Notes: generated by a model not told the origin, from the letters alone. 42,524 nt of DNA from Rhodococcus sp. G-MC3 (GCF_030063335.1 NZ_JASISW010000032.1:1-42524); one strand, 5' to 3'. Shown: positions 1 to 8,919, counted from the stretch's first letter. Made by a program: numbers and translations.

Positions 1-124
1 ACCCTCGACGCAGGCATTCAGCTCTCGACTACCAAGCCCCGAACGATGTCCACTACAGTTACCGGCAGCACGACAACGCGGCCTGAATTTAACCATCTCC
101 AGTGTCCGAAATCCCCGCGGCAGA

Positions 125-322
125 TCACAACTCCGCCGTTCCGGGCTCGACGCCCACTACCGCTCCGAACCGTGCCCCTTGCAGGTCACCGATGTACTGT
201 GGGTTGACTTGAAACGGGATCGTCGTGGGTGCCGCGGAGGCTGGGGCCACCGAAACGAGCAGCGGGCTCGCCAATGCCAAAGCAGCAACGACTGAGGTCT
301 GGATGGCGCGTTTTCCTATCAT
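125..322 (-). CDS. Small secreted protein, unknown function
   Basis: About 65 residues from the ATG at 322; an upstream in-frame start at 364 would add 14 residues with no signal-like character. The N-terminus reads as a Sec signal peptide: basic Lys/Arg, a hydrophobic core rich in Ala, Val and Leu, then an Ala-Pro-Ala-Ser-Ala-Ala cleavage region. The mature part is only about 35 residues (motif PFQVNPQYIGDLQGARFG) and has no cysteines. I recognise no family. It may be a truncated secreted protein, because the mature domain is very short. Confidence 0.45.
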   Translation of the reverse strand: MIGKRAIQTSVVAALALASPLLVSVAPASAAPTTIPFQVNPQYIGDLQGARFGAVVGVEPGTAEL

Positions 323-631
323 GCTTACGCATTGTATGGGCGCGTCATCGACGCCTGTGGACATTTCTATGGGCCCGACCGCGCGCGGCCAATGGCACCG
401 TCGCTCACAGATCCTGTTGTCTTTCAGCAGATCGTTCGGACGACCCGGCGGCCATCAGGCGCTGTCAGGATGCGCAGCAACGCATTTTGGGCGAATGGTG
501 CTGCTGAAATCACCTGCGCGGCGCGATCGGAGTGTTTGTTCACATTGTCGCTGATCAAAGCGATTCGTCCGGGGTCGAACGGCGTGCGATACCAATGTGG
601 TCGTGGTCCTGGTCGCATAGGATCCGCTTCT

Positions 632-841
632 ATGACGACACAAGCGGACCGGAATCACGAACTGATCAAAGGCGCGTTGCTCGCGGGGTTCATCTCGGGA
701 TTCATCTGGATGGCGATCACCGTGCTGGTGGGGAGCTTCTCCAAAGGTGCCATCGTCGGTGGTGGATTAGGCTTCCTGGTGGGCACTGCCCTGGTCACGG
801 CCATCATCACCAAGCTTCTACGAGGCCGAGCCCGACCCTGA
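632..841 (+). CDS. Small two-helix membrane protein
   Basis: A 69-residue protein from the ATG at 632; longer upstream starts add sequence that does not look coding. There are two predicted membrane segments, one with a Gly-Phe-Ile-Ser-Gly-Phe-Ile-Trp core and one Gly-rich (GGGLGFLVGTALVTAIIT), followed by a basic Arg-rich C-terminus likely to sit in the cytoplasm. The function is unknown. The coding call rests on codon pattern and clean hydrophobic periodicity; no strong ribosome binding site is visible. Confidence 0.5.
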   Translation: MTTQADRNHELIKGALLAGFISGFIWMAITVLVGSFSKGAIVGGGLGFLVGTALVTAIITKLLRGRARP

Positions 842-938
842 CGCCGACCGCGCTCGCGTGGAGCATCGCACGTACCCGTTTAGGTTTTCGTCCACCTGCG
901 GCCCTTTGTCTCGGATTCTACGATCAAACATGGATTAT

Positions 939-1380
939 TTAGAGCGCTATCAACCAGGACGCCGCGAGGCTGGTCAGCGGACTGCTTATGTCAGTTTCAG
1001 TTTCAGAAGAAGACTGATCGGACCGCCTGCTGCGGGTATCGAATACAGCTCGGATCCGTGGTGGCCACCACGACTGCTGGAAAACCATGGTGGTGCCGTC
1101 GGGAGAGAAGGCGGGATCGGCGTTCCAAAACTGATCTCGCAAAACGACAGTCGATCCCCCCAACCACCGGCACCGCGACGATGTAGCCGACGATAACGAA
1201 CACCACGCCGGCGCGGTCGGGTGTGAAGACCGCACCGAATACGCTGTCTTGGCGGGACAGAAGCCGAACGTCACTGTCATCGAAGTTCATCACGCTGATC
1301 CCGTCGACACTGTTGAATGGGACCGTCGAACCGTCCGGTGAGAACACCGGCTAATAGCCCCCCCCTCGTACAGTGTCCGC
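939..1380 (-). pseudogene. TolB-like beta-propeller gene fragment, frameshifted
   Basis: Two reading frames each encode propeller blades with the typical FSPDG motif: PVFSPDGSTVPFNSVDG at about 1350-1300 and NADPAFSPDGTTMVFQQ at about 1130-1080. They join near 1165, where the frame changes after a VAVPVVGG segment. An in-frame TAG lies immediately upstream of the first blade. With no start, a stop inside and a frameshift, this is a remnant of a TolB/WD40-like periplasmic or secreted propeller protein. Only about two to three blades survive. Confidence 0.55.
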
Positions 1381-1423
1381 GACTACCCTAGCGCCAGGTC
1401 GACGGTCTCGAAGTATTGGCCCT

Positions 1424-1603
1424 TTAGCCGTCTGCGTCATCGAGCAACCGCCCGAGAAGTGACCGCGCATACTCGGGCTCCTCGACCAACAGGTTGCGAC
1501 CTCCCGGATTCGCATGGGATTCGGTATTTCCAAATTCAAGCGAGTGGCTGTAGGTGCTCCGCCGACCATCGACACGCAAGGTAATGCCTGCCCACACAGT
1601 CAT
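1424..1603 (-). CDS. Small hypothetical protein, coupled to the zinc-ribbon gene
   Basis: A 59-residue protein from an ATG at 1603 whose first bases overlap the TGA of the upstream zinc-ribbon gene (ATGA), the usual sign of translational coupling. It starts MTVWAGITLRVDG and ends EEPEYARSLLGRLLDDADG. It has no cysteines, signal or membrane segment. I do not recognise the family. The overlap and the acidic, helical C-terminus support it being real. Confidence 0.45.
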   Translation of the reverse strand: MTVWAGITLRVDGRRSTYSHSLEFGNTESHANPGGRNLLVEEPEYARSLLGRLLDDADG

Positions 1604-1923
1604 CGGCCGCCCACGCCGCTTAGCGGTCCGAACGCTTGCCCACACCACTTACAGCTGGCATCGACGTAGTGGTGTCCGTCTTCACGTTCGCACTCGTCCA
1701 CTGCGCATCCGCTGCCGCAGGAGAGCATCTGGCCACACCGGCACCGCTCACCGTCACAGCCAGGATGGTGGAGCGCTCCCGGCGGTGCAGCACAGTCGTG
1801 ACACTTGACTCTCCCATTGGGTATTCGACTGGGCCGCCATGAGCAACCCACCGAATCGAGCATTTCCACCTCGCACGCCATGCACATCGCCATGCCTTGC
1901 AGAGTCGCACAGAGCACCGACAT
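1600..1923 (-). CDS. Cysteine-rich zinc-ribbon protein
   Basis: About 107 residues from the ATG at 1923; a later start at 1893 is also plausible. It carries many paired cysteines: an N-terminal CMAC, a CHDC, a segment GALHHPGCDGERCRCG and a distal CKWCG. The His-His-Pro-Gly-Cys-Asp stretch resembles a zinc-ribbon-like motif I know from short actinobacterial and phage proteins, in which a Cys-Pro-x-Cys-Gly follows. Here that second half looks altered (CRCG). Zinc binding is inferred from the cysteines; the cellular role is unknown. It is followed by a coupled small gene through an ATGA overlap. Confidence 0.55.
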   Translation of the reverse strand: MSVLCATLQGMAMCMACEVEMLDSVGCSWRPSRIPNGRVKCHDCAAPPGALHHPGCDGERCRCGQMLSCGSGCAVDECEREDGHHYVDASCKWCGQAFGPLSGVGGR

Positions 1924-2076
1924 CAATGGTTGGGACTGGACCGAGCTTCGGGCGACTATCGGGCAGTCCAGAGCGCAAATTGCGTAACCCTATATGCCTG
2001 GGATCGCCATAGACGTCTCGAACATGCCTTCAAAGGCCGCGTTCGGACTAGTTTCGACAACGTCGTCATGCACACG

Positions 2077-2109
2077 AAAAAGACGGTCCCGAATCTCTCC
2101 GGAACCGCC
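2077..2109 (-). terminator. Intrinsic terminator of the tRNA-Pro locus
   Basis: On the minus strand a stem of nine pairs (two G-T wobbles) is formed by GGCGGTTCC and GGGACCGTC with a ten-base loop, followed directly by TTTTT. It lies just downstream of the 3' end of the tRNA fragment and in its orientation, as expected for the native tRNA terminator. Confidence 0.75.
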
Positions 2110-2128
2110 TCTGACCTGGATTTCTGTG

Positions 2129-2170
2129 TCGGGCTGACAGGAATTGAACCTGCGACCCCTTGACCCCCAG
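2129..2170 (-). tRNA. 3' fragment of tRNA-Pro(GGG), probable att site
   Basis: Minus-strand sequence from the anticodon loop (CTGGGGG, anticodon GGG) through the 3' anticodon stem TCAAG, the T arm (GCAGG, loop TTCAATT) and the 3' acceptor strand CAGCCCG plus discriminator A. The 5' half is absent: bases beyond 2170 do not fold into a D arm or 5' acceptor. The break falls at the anticodon loop, a classic tyrosine-integrase crossover position. Because the native terminator remains attached downstream, this looks like the displaced 3' end left when an element integrated into the gene. The intact tRNA would then lie at the far end of the element, outside this window. Confidence 0.7.
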
Positions 2171-2717
2171 CTAGATGCGATGGCTTCCTATGGGTCCACC
2201 TGGAACCACTACTGCAGCCCCACCAGCGCGAACGGTCCATCCGCGGCCACAGCAATCCAGGTACATCCGGAACGACTTGTGACACCCTCGTGACACTTCC
2301 GAACGACGAAATCGGCGCACTTGACCGCACCGAGTGTCACGCCTTCCAATGCGGCGAGTGTGCGTGCATGTCACCGACCGCGGCCGTGCCGTCCACCCAG
2401 CGCCTCGTCAGTCCATATGGATCCAAGCAACCGACAGAAATTCTGGCTAACAGCCAGCAACCCTGAACGCAATACCCGCGAAAGCCACTGCACCACTCGG
2501 TCAGACTCAAGTGCGCGCATACAAGGCGAAACTGCTGATTTACTATGAAACGCGCATCCACTGCCGTCCCCACGCGTCCAGAATCAGCACTCAACCGTCA
2601 TCACGGCCCTTGTCGCCGCCGAACCTGCGTCGGCCTGGATTAGTCGGTTGATGTCGAGGAGCGTGACATCGGGGTCTGCGTGTTAGAAACCGGATTCGTC
2701 GGCCCGACCGGTGCCCT
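2171..2717. other. Gene-poor stretch beside the tRNA fragment
   Basis: No convincing gene. On the minus strand at about 2590-2675 a short open segment reads DPDVTLLDINRLIQADAG, which has the look of a protein C-terminus but has no start or recognisable partner. No integrase gene adjoins the putative att site here. Confidence 0.4.
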
Positions 2718-4082
2718 TCAGGCGGTGTCGATCGTGCTGCCGACTGCACGGTTCCGTGAGAAGTTCGAGCGAGCGGTCGACGCTTTGCGGCGCGTCAATC
2801 CGCGCATCGGGTCCGCTTCCGGAATCACACGCTGAACGGACGCATCGGCCGCCGACGTACGACCCGCCCAGACCAACCCGAGGACGGCGACGACACACAC
2901 CGCGGCCGACGACGCGAACACCGACAGCAGCTCGTGCGCACCGCCTGCCGCGATCGCGGTGCCGCCCAACACAGGACCGGCGAATGCGCCGATGAACGAC
3001 GTTCCGTTGGACCATCCGAGCGCGGTCGCGCGGACGGAGAGCGGAAAGATGTCTGCGGTCGTCGTGTGCACGAGGTTCATGGTCGAGTGTCCGCCGAGTC
3101 CCGTCAGCGCGACGCAAGCAATGGTTCCTGGCAGAGACAGCGGCAGCACGAGAATTCCCACGAGACCTACGAAGGTGCAGCTGCTCGTCGCTACCGCCAC
3201 GATGGACGATCCGCGGCGATCTGCGGCCCACGCCGCAACGAACGACCCTGCGACAGCAGCGCCGGTGAGGGTGAAGGTCAGTAACAGCGCCACGCGCAGT
3301 GAGTAGCCGAGATCGACCATTGCCTGCGTTGCCCACACGTTGAGACCCTGCCAGGCAACCATGTTCGCGATAGCGCAGGCAGCGATGACGAGCGTGGCTA
3401 CGAGCCCGCGTCCGACGAACATGACCCGCAACTTCCGGCCGGTCGACCACAGACGCCCGGCGATCTCCTGCGGCGTGTCGGTAGGAATTGTCATGAGCGC
3501 GACAGCAACCATGATGGCCAGGGCCGTACTCGCGCCGACGAAGAACATCGGCCGCCACCCGAACGCGGGCAGGATGGGGATGGCCAGAAGCGACGCCACG
3601 ACACCGCCGAGGGGAATGCCCGCCATCGTGATCGTCACGACGAGCGAGGCACGTCGGGCCGAGGAACTGTTGCGGGCCGCGGTCATCGCGGTGGTCAACG
3701 AACCGCCGATGCCGATTCCCGTGACGAAACGCGCCGCCGCGAGCATGGGAACGCTGATCGCCGATCCGGTCAGCACCGCCCCGGCGGCGAACAGTGCGAT
3801 TGCGAACAGCAGCACGCGTTTTCGTCCCAGTCTGTCGGCGGCCCACGGCGCGGCCACCGACCCCACTATCGCACCGATGTACACCAGGCCGCCGATCAAT
3901 CCAGTGGTCTGGTCGGTGAGACCGAGTGCGGTGTCGTCGAGCAGAAGGGGAATCACGGATCCGTAGACGATGAGGTTGAAGCCTTCGATGACGGTGATGA
4001 ACATGCACAGCACGATCACCCAGGGATGAGAACGGGTTTCGGCATCTGTCCCGATCGGCGAGGGCGAGGTGTTGGGCTGCAT
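2718..4082 (-). CDS. MFS transporter, aromatic acid:H+ symporter (AAHS) type
   Basis: A 454-residue inner-membrane transporter with about 12 hydrophobic segments. I start at the ATG at 4082 because AGGAGA lies 8 bases upstream; a start at 4127 would add a 15-residue polar tail. The loop between helices 2 and 3 carries the MFS signature (AAPWAADRLGRKRVL), and helix 1 has the EGFNLIVYGSVIPLLL pattern seen in AAHS symporters related to PcaK and BenK, where an acidic residue is expected. Helix 4 reads AARFVTGIGIGG. Uptake of an aromatic acid by proton symport is inferred from the family. It stands alone on its strand, so its catabolic partner is not obvious. The C-terminal 40 residues are polar and basic. 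Confidence 0.85.
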   Translation of the reverse strand: MQPNTSPSPIGTDAETRSHPWVIVLCMFITVIEGFNLIVYGSVIPLLLDDTALGLTDQTTGLIGGLVYIGAIVGSVAAPWAADRLGRKRVLLFAIALFAAGAVLTGSAISVPMLAAARFVTGIGIGGSLTTAMTAARNSSSARRASLVVTITMAGIPLGGVVASLLAIPILPAFGWRPMFFVGASTALAIMVAVALMTIPTDTPQEIAGRLWSTGRKLRVMFVGRGLVATLVIAACAIANMVAWQGLNVWATQAMVDLGYSLRVALLLTFTLTGAAVAGSFVAAWAADRRGSSIVAVATSSCTFVGLVGILVLPLSLPGTIACVALTGLGGHSTMNLVHTTTADIFPLSVRATALGWSNGTSFIGAFAGPVLGGTAIAAGGAHELLSVFASSAAVCVVAVLGLVWAGRTSAADASVQRVIPEADPMRGLTRRKASTARSNFSRNRAVGSTIDTA

Positions 4083-4331
4083 TAGAGGTTCTCCTGGTTC
4101 GGTCGTACTTCGAGCGCGGACCGGCACTGCTGCGTCGGTGCGGTCGCTGTCCTGGTGACGGTTTGCTCCGATTCACGTTCAAACTTGAGTCGACGACCGG
4201 GTTCGGTGCACATGTACTTCCCGGTCAACCAAGATGAGACCTCGCGCATTACGGGAATACCACCCGAAACATTCGGGTATTTGATTTTCCGTCGTGATTG
4301 CCGTCACTGTCAACCCCTAGGCTCGGGGGCG

Positions 4332-4660
4332 TGTCATATTTGGCGCGTCGAGCTGCGTTCGGCGAGGACTACCTCGCGGCGGTCCTCGCCGCCAAATCCA
4401 ATGCCCGCGCCGAGTCCGGCGCGCGGTTGCGCATCAGAGGCGCCGGGTTCCCGGCGATCAAAACGGTCACCGACTTCGACTTCATAGCCCAACCCGGTGT
4501 CGACCGCGGGCAGATCGCCCGACTCGAAGCCGGTGGGTGGCTCGCCGAAGCCCGCAACGTGGTCCTCCTCGGGCCGGCACAGGCAAAACTCACCCCGCGA
4601 CTTCGCTCGGTGTCGCGGCCGCGCACGCCGGGCACCGGGTGGCGTTCGCGTAGGCGACTG
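4332..4660 (+). pseudogene. istB: istB-like (IS21 helper ATPase) remnant
   Basis: The translated segment matches the N-terminal part of IstB: FPAIKTVTDFDFIAQPGVDR, then IARLEAGGWLAEARNVVLLG leading into the Walker A. The Walker A is split by a frameshift at about 4575: the GTGKTH sequence appears only in the +1 frame, which then runs to a TAG near 4652. The rest of the ATPase and the partner transposase istA are missing. It is a dead fragment of an IS21-family element. Confidence 0.75.
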
Positions 4661-5098
4661 CACGAAGATGGTAGGCATTGGGAAATGAGACGGTGCCGTT
4701 CTCATTGGGCCTTGAGCAAAGATGGTTACGAGGTCGCTGTCATCACAGACGTGGAGACTCTCTGGACCCCGCCCACCGTGATCACCCGACGCTCAAACTT
4801 GATGGAGCTGCGATTGCCGGTCAACGAGCTATCTTCATCGGCGGAATCCACGATCCGATTCTCGTCGTCAACTCGATAGTTTGCTGAACGATGCCGAAAG
4901 CCGTCGCGGCCTGCTGTATCCCGAACTCGCGTCCGGTATCGCGCGATTGGACTTCGCCATCCACAGACGGAATGCCGTAATGGGTCCGCTCGAACCTTCC
5001 GGATTTCTACTGATCAGGGGCGGGTGCAGATCGCAGATCCGTAAGCGACTGCGAGTGGACTGACAACCGAGCCGGCGCGGCCCGCCGCTATTGCGCTA
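4661..5098. other. Degraded coding-like stretch, unidentified
   Basis: Open segments in different plus-strand frames look like pieces of one former gene: KDGYEVAVITDVETLW at about 4710-4760, then HPTLKLDGAAIAGQRAIFIG at about 4780-4850. The frame changes between them and stops follow. I cannot name the ancestor. No intact gene is present. Confidence 0.3.
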
Positions 5099-5123
5099 AA
5101 ACACCCGTACGTTTAGGGTGTTT
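5099..5123. promoter_or_regulatory. Inverted repeat upstream of the OsmC gene
   Basis: Perfect 8-bp arms AAACACCC (5099-5106) and GGGTGTTT (5116-5123) separated by nine bases, centred about 70 bp before the chosen OsmC start. The symmetry and position suggest an operator for a dimeric regulator. The GC-poor arm ends and lack of a downstream T-run argue against an intrinsic terminator. Confidence 0.4.
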
Positions 5124-5181
5124 AAAAGTGACTTGGTTCACTTCAGGCAATCGCCGAGACGAGTTGAGAGGACGTACTTTC

Positions 5182-5745
5182 GTGGAGAATTCTCCTGTCC
5201 AGCCGGGTGCGACAGTAGGCGCACACTTGGACCAATATGAGGTCACTCTGCCGAAAGCGGCTCACTCCGTGGTCATCTCGTTGGATGCCGTGTCCAGCGG
5301 GAAGCGCCGCAACGATGTACGGGTGCGTATGGAAGAGCCCTGGGCGCGTCCGGAGTGGGAATTGGCCAGCGATGAACCGTCGGCAATCGGCGGTGAAGAA
5401 ACAGCACCGATGCCGCTCAGCATCTTCGCGACCGGAGTAGCAACGTGCTTCATGACCCAAGTCAGAAACTTCGCCCGGCAGCGGGGGGTTCATGTGAACA
5501 GTCTGAGCGTTGCGGGTTCTTTCGAATGGAAGTTCATCCCGGGACCGAGTCCGCGCGAGCCGTATACGGCGAAGTCAGGATCGGTTTGTTTGGATATCGA
5601 AATCGACTCGCCCTCACCGATGACAGACCAGCAGGCACTCATCGCAGCGGCTTCCCGTGGTTGCTTTGCAGAAGCCATGCTCAACGTTCCTGTAAACCAC
5701 CGGCTGAAGTCAGGCGACGACTGGATCTCATGCGACGCCGAATGA
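5182..5745 (+). CDS. OsmC family protein
   Basis: A 187-residue cytoplasmic protein. I choose the GTG at 5182 because AGAGGA lies about nine bases upstream; a GTG at 5128 would add 18 residues. It has the two OsmC cysteines: one in the central helix (VATCFMTQVRNFARQRG, Cys89) and one in the later helix (SRGCFAEAMLNVPVNHRL, Cys161). In the OsmC/Ohr fold these form the reactive thiol pair that reduces hydroperoxides using lipoyl or thiol donors. It is more like the OsmC branch than Ohr. It precedes an MFS transporter and a flavin monooxygenase on the same strand, so a protective role against peroxide from uncoupled flavin chemistry is a reasonable inference. Confidence 0.8.
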   Translation: MENSPVQPGATVGAHLDQYEVTLPKAAHSVVISLDAVSSGKRRNDVRVRMEEPWARPEWELASDEPSAIGGEETAPMPLSIFATGVATCFMTQVRNFARQRGVHVNSLSVAGSFEWKFIPGPSPREPYTAKSGSVCLDIEIDSPSPMTDQQALIAAASRGCFAEAMLNVPVNHRLKSGDDWISCDAE

Positions 5746-6097
5746 AGTGCACCGCACCTCATTCGGAAAACTTGGTCAGCGACGCTGCGAGATCAGAGTG
5801 CGAGCGTATTGGCTCAGCGACGAGCCGGTTCCCTGGTTCACAGGTTCGAAAGCTCGGTGCGTAGGCGCGTCCGGGCTCGGTGCAACCGAGTCCTCATTGC
5901 CACGGTGGAAATGTTCAACGGTCGAGCCGTGGCAGACCCGGTGAACCCGTAAACGTCACGCAGCACGAAGACCTCTTGAAACTCGCGAGGGAGGTTACCG
6001 ACCGCTTCCCATCAGCCCTCGATACGTGGGCCTGCCCGGCAAGATCGCCCGGCCCGCAATCGGATCGGTCCTTGTTCACAATCGAAGGAGAAACCCA
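5746..6097. other. Gap between OsmC and MFS genes
   Basis: No intact gene. A plus-strand open segment reads VTQHEDLLKLAREVTDRFPS near 5960-6020 and looks protein-like, but has no recognisable continuation. It may be a remnant, or the upstream leader of the MFS gene. Confidence 0.3.
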
Positions 6098-7369
6098 TTG
6101 ACGACTTCACGCATGGCCGAGTTTCGAGATGGGTGGTCGACTTTGACCGCAGCTGCCATTGGGGTGGGAACAGGCGTGACCGGCCTCGCCGTCTACTCGA
6201 CTGGACTGTTTGCCGGTGATCTGGGGCGTGAAATCGGACTCACCCCTGGCGATTACGGGCTATCCATCACCCTTCTGTCGCTGGGGATGGTGCTCGCGGC
6301 ACCGGTGGTGGGCTTCGTCGTCGACCGCGTCGGAGTCAAGGTGCCCACGATCACGGGAGCGTTGTTTCTCGCGCTGACCTTTGTGGCGTTGGGGACCATT
6401 GTTCATTCTGTTCCTGCCTACATGGCGGCCATGGCGTCGATGGGTTTCTTCGGGGCTGGATCCGGACCGATCGCGTTCAGCCGCGCCGTGAGCAGTTGGT
6501 TCGATCGGTCCCGCGGGTTAGCGCTCGGTATCACCATGATGGGTGGCGGTCTCGCAGGCACCATCATTCCGATAACTATCGGCAAAGTGATCGAGCTTTA
6601 CGGCTGGCAACGCGGATATCTCACGTTGGCGTGTGTAGCACTGGTGGGAGTCGTCACGTCCCTGCTGTTCCTCAGAACTAGATCGCGCTCGGCCGAGGGC
6701 TTGGTATCTGGTGCCGCCGCCCAACCGGCCCTCACCGGTAGAGATTTTTCGAGCATTCGACGTGACCCTCTGTACTGGCGATTGATCCTCACCTTCGCGC
6801 TACTGGCCATGACTGTGACCGGACTCGTCGCCTATCTGATCCCCATGCTCAGGCACTACGGAATGGGTGCGGGTCAAGCCGCGACCATGGCGTCACTGAT
6901 GGGACTCGCCGGTGTGATCGGTCGACTGGGCGTGGGCTGGTTGATCGACATTCTCCGGCCAACGGCCGTCGCGGCAGGACTGCTGCTGATCTTCACCGCG
7001 AGCGTCGTGCTCTTCGCCGTCGGCGGGGTCGGGTACGCGCCGGTCTTGGCCATAGCACTCGGTTGCCTACTCGGCGGTGAACTGGACATGGTTGCATACT
7101 TCACATCTCGATACTTCGGGCTCGCAGCGTACGGCAAAGCGTTCGCCGGGCCCTATATGGCCTTTGTTCTCGGTGGAGCGATCGCACCGTTCGGCGTCGG
7201 CGTCGTGGTGGACCGAACAGGCACATACACCGTCGCTCTCTACGGAATCGCTGCACTGGCCGTCGTCTCCGCGATCACGTTCATGTTCATGCCGTCGCCA
7301 CGAGGACCGCGAGCATTCGACTCGCCTGAGAATGCGATCTCGCGTCCGGCCCTTCCGGCGCACAACTAG
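6098..7369 (+). CDS. MFS transporter, monocarboxylate/oxalate-formate antiporter-like
   Basis: A 423-residue inner-membrane protein with about 12 hydrophobic segments. The TTG at 6098 is preferred because AAGGAGA sits 7-8 bases upstream; the ATG at 6113 is an alternative. The N-terminal half has GLTPGDYGLSITLLSLGMVL and a helix 2-3 loop GFVVDRVGVKVP, the arrangement seen in MCT-like and OxlT-like transporters; helix 4-5 has SSWFDRSRGLALGITMMGGG, a motif strongly associated with that branch. The substrate is probably a small carboxylate, but this is a family inference. It lies between an OsmC gene and a flavin monooxygenase, all on the plus strand. Confidence 0.82.
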   Translation: MTTSRMAEFRDGWSTLTAAAIGVGTGVTGLAVYSTGLFAGDLGREIGLTPGDYGLSITLLSLGMVLAAPVVGFVVDRVGVKVPTITGALFLALTFVALGTIVHSVPAYMAAMASMGFFGAGSGPIAFSRAVSSWFDRSRGLALGITMMGGGLAGTIIPITIGKVIELYGWQRGYLTLACVALVGVVTSLLFLRTRSRSAEGLVSGAAAQPALTGRDFSSIRRDPLYWRLILTFALLAMTVTGLVAYLIPMLRHYGMGAGQAATMASLMGLAGVIGRLGVGWLIDILRPTAVAAGLLLIFTASVVLFAVGGVGYAPVLAIALGCLLGGELDMVAYFTSRYFGLAAYGKAFAGPYMAFVLGGAIAPFGVGVVVDRTGTYTVALYGIAALAVVSAITFMFMPSPRGPRAFDSPENAISRPALPAHN

Positions 7370-7546
7370 TTACGTGTTATCAAGGCGGTGTTGCCGCGCA
7401 GAACGATCCGACTGCAAGGAAAGTGCTGTACATCGATGACCCGAGCTGAGGTAGTAGACACATCGCGTGCGCCTTGACGCGCGAGCCCTAGGCGAACGGC
7501 GCCTCGGTCCCGAGTTCGCAGCACCATCGATCACGACTGAAAGAGT

Positions 7547-8797
7547 ATGAGCATGATGACTGATATCGACACTGCCGAAGTCGCAACAGACAGTCAGCGC
7601 ATTCGTGCCCGCGAAATCCTGTCATTCGTTACAGAACTGCAGCCATGGTTGCGTGAGAACCAGTCGCTCGCGGAGTCGCAACGCAGAATTCCTCAGGAGA
7701 CCATCGATCGCCTCGACGAGGGCGGAGTGTTCAGTGTTACTACGCCGAACCGCTTCGGCGGAGCCGACTTCACCACCCGTGAGGTCCACGACATCTACCG
7801 AACGCTCGGTGCCGGTTGTGGGGCGAGCGCCTGGGTCGTGTGGGCAACCGCAGGTGGCAACCTCTGGAGCTTCGCCTTTGATGACGATGTGGTGGCCCCG
7901 GTGTACAACTCACCCTGGGTTGGAAACCGGACGTTCGCGGTCGGCGGTACGAGCCGGCGCATGTCCGGTACCGCTCGACAGGTCGATGGAGGCTGGATGA
8001 TCACAGGGGTGTGGCCCTTCGCGACGGGGAGCATTCACGCATCGCACGGCTATCTCGCCGTATTCTACGATGACACGGACGACTCGAAAGTCGCTATGAC
8101 CCTCGTCCCGAAGAACTCTCTGGTGTGCAGAGATGATTGGGACGCAATGGGAATGGCTGCAACCGGCAGCCAGACCGTTGCCACCGACGGAGAGTTGTTC
8201 GTGCCGGACGAACGATTCAGCACCCCGGCAGTGCTTGCCTCGCGAATCGACGAACTCACCGAGAAAGGCAAAGGACCACGCCGCGGCGGCCTCCCCCGCT
8301 CGCTCGTGACGAGCACCGGCATTGCCCTCGGGATGGCCGACCACGCCTTGGATGTATTTCTCACCGGAGTCGACAAGCGCAGCATCCCCTATTCCCCGTA
8401 CGCGCACCAAATCGACGCTCCGATGACCTACCACACCGTTGGTCGTGCACACACCGCAATTCGAGCAGCAGGACGAGTGGCCGACGCAGCAGTAGCGCAG
8501 TTGGACCGGTATCAAGCCGACGATACGGAACCGGCCGAGCACGAAATCACCCAGCTGCACACCGATGTGGCTTACATCTGGCACACCTGCTCGACCGCGA
8601 TCGAGACATTGCTGCACGCATCCGGCGCCTCGGCGATCAGCAAGCGACTTCCACTTCAGCTGATCGCACGTAACTGTCGCGCCGGGAGCCTGCACGCAGC
8701 GAACAATCTCGACACCTGGATGGAAAACATCGGCCGCGAACTATGCGGAGTCCCGGCCGGTCCTACCTCCACCAGCGTCCTGGAGCGTCGTTCCTGA
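7547..8797 (+). CDS. Group D flavin-dependent monooxygenase (acyl-CoA dehydrogenase fold)
   Basis: A 416-residue protein of the acyl-CoA dehydrogenase fold in its monooxygenase branch (relatives HsaA, HpaB of the two-component type, DszC). Seen in order: the helical N-terminus with RIPQETIDRLDEGGVFSVTT, the substrate/flavin helix (RFGGADFTTREVHDIYRTLG), GASAWVVWATAGG, the beta domain with VDGGWMITGVWPFATGS, and MGMAATGSQTVA. No catalytic Glu typical of dehydrogenases is evident. Such enzymes hydroxylate phenols or other rings with FMNH2 from a separate reductase. No reductase gene adjoins; the flavin reductase at 15.8 kb could serve it in trans. The start is either the ATG at 7547 or that at 7553, which is better spaced from AAAGAG. 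A degraded recombinase gene follows. Confidence 0.82.
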   Translation: MSMMTDIDTAEVATDSQRIRAREILSFVTELQPWLRENQSLAESQRRIPQETIDRLDEGGVFSVTTPNRFGGADFTTREVHDIYRTLGAGCGASAWVVWATAGGNLWSFAFDDDVVAPVYNSPWVGNRTFAVGGTSRRMSGTARQVDGGWMITGVWPFATGSIHASHGYLAVFYDDTDDSKVAMTLVPKNSLVCRDDWDAMGMAATGSQTVATDGELFVPDERFSTPAVLASRIDELTEKGKGPRRGGLPRSLVTSTGIALGMADHALDVFLTGVDKRSIPYSPYAHQIDAPMTYHTVGRAHTAIRAAGRVADAAVAQLDRYQADDTEPAEHEITQLHTDVAYIWHTCSTAIETLLHASGASAISKRLPLQLIARNCRAGSLHAANNLDTWMENIGRELCGVPAGPTSTSVLERRS

Positions 8798-8919
8798 TCG
8801 TCCCTCCCATACGGCCGACGGGCACAAGCATGTACTGATTCAGTCACAGCTAGGCATTGTGCCGCTACCTTAATCGCCCATTTCGAGACCAGTAGAACCG
8901 ACCGGTGACGCCGTACGTC

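Noticed and set aside
1897..2163. Plus-strand open frame ending in GLTGIEPATP
   Set aside because: This C-terminus is the well-known false translation of the antisense of a tRNA T arm; it is explained by the tRNA-Pro fragment.
2683..4182. Minus-strand open frame of 499 codons overlapping the MFS gene
   Set aside because: Arg/His-rich shadow frame without hydrophobic periodicity; the overlapping frame encodes an obvious 12-helix transporter.
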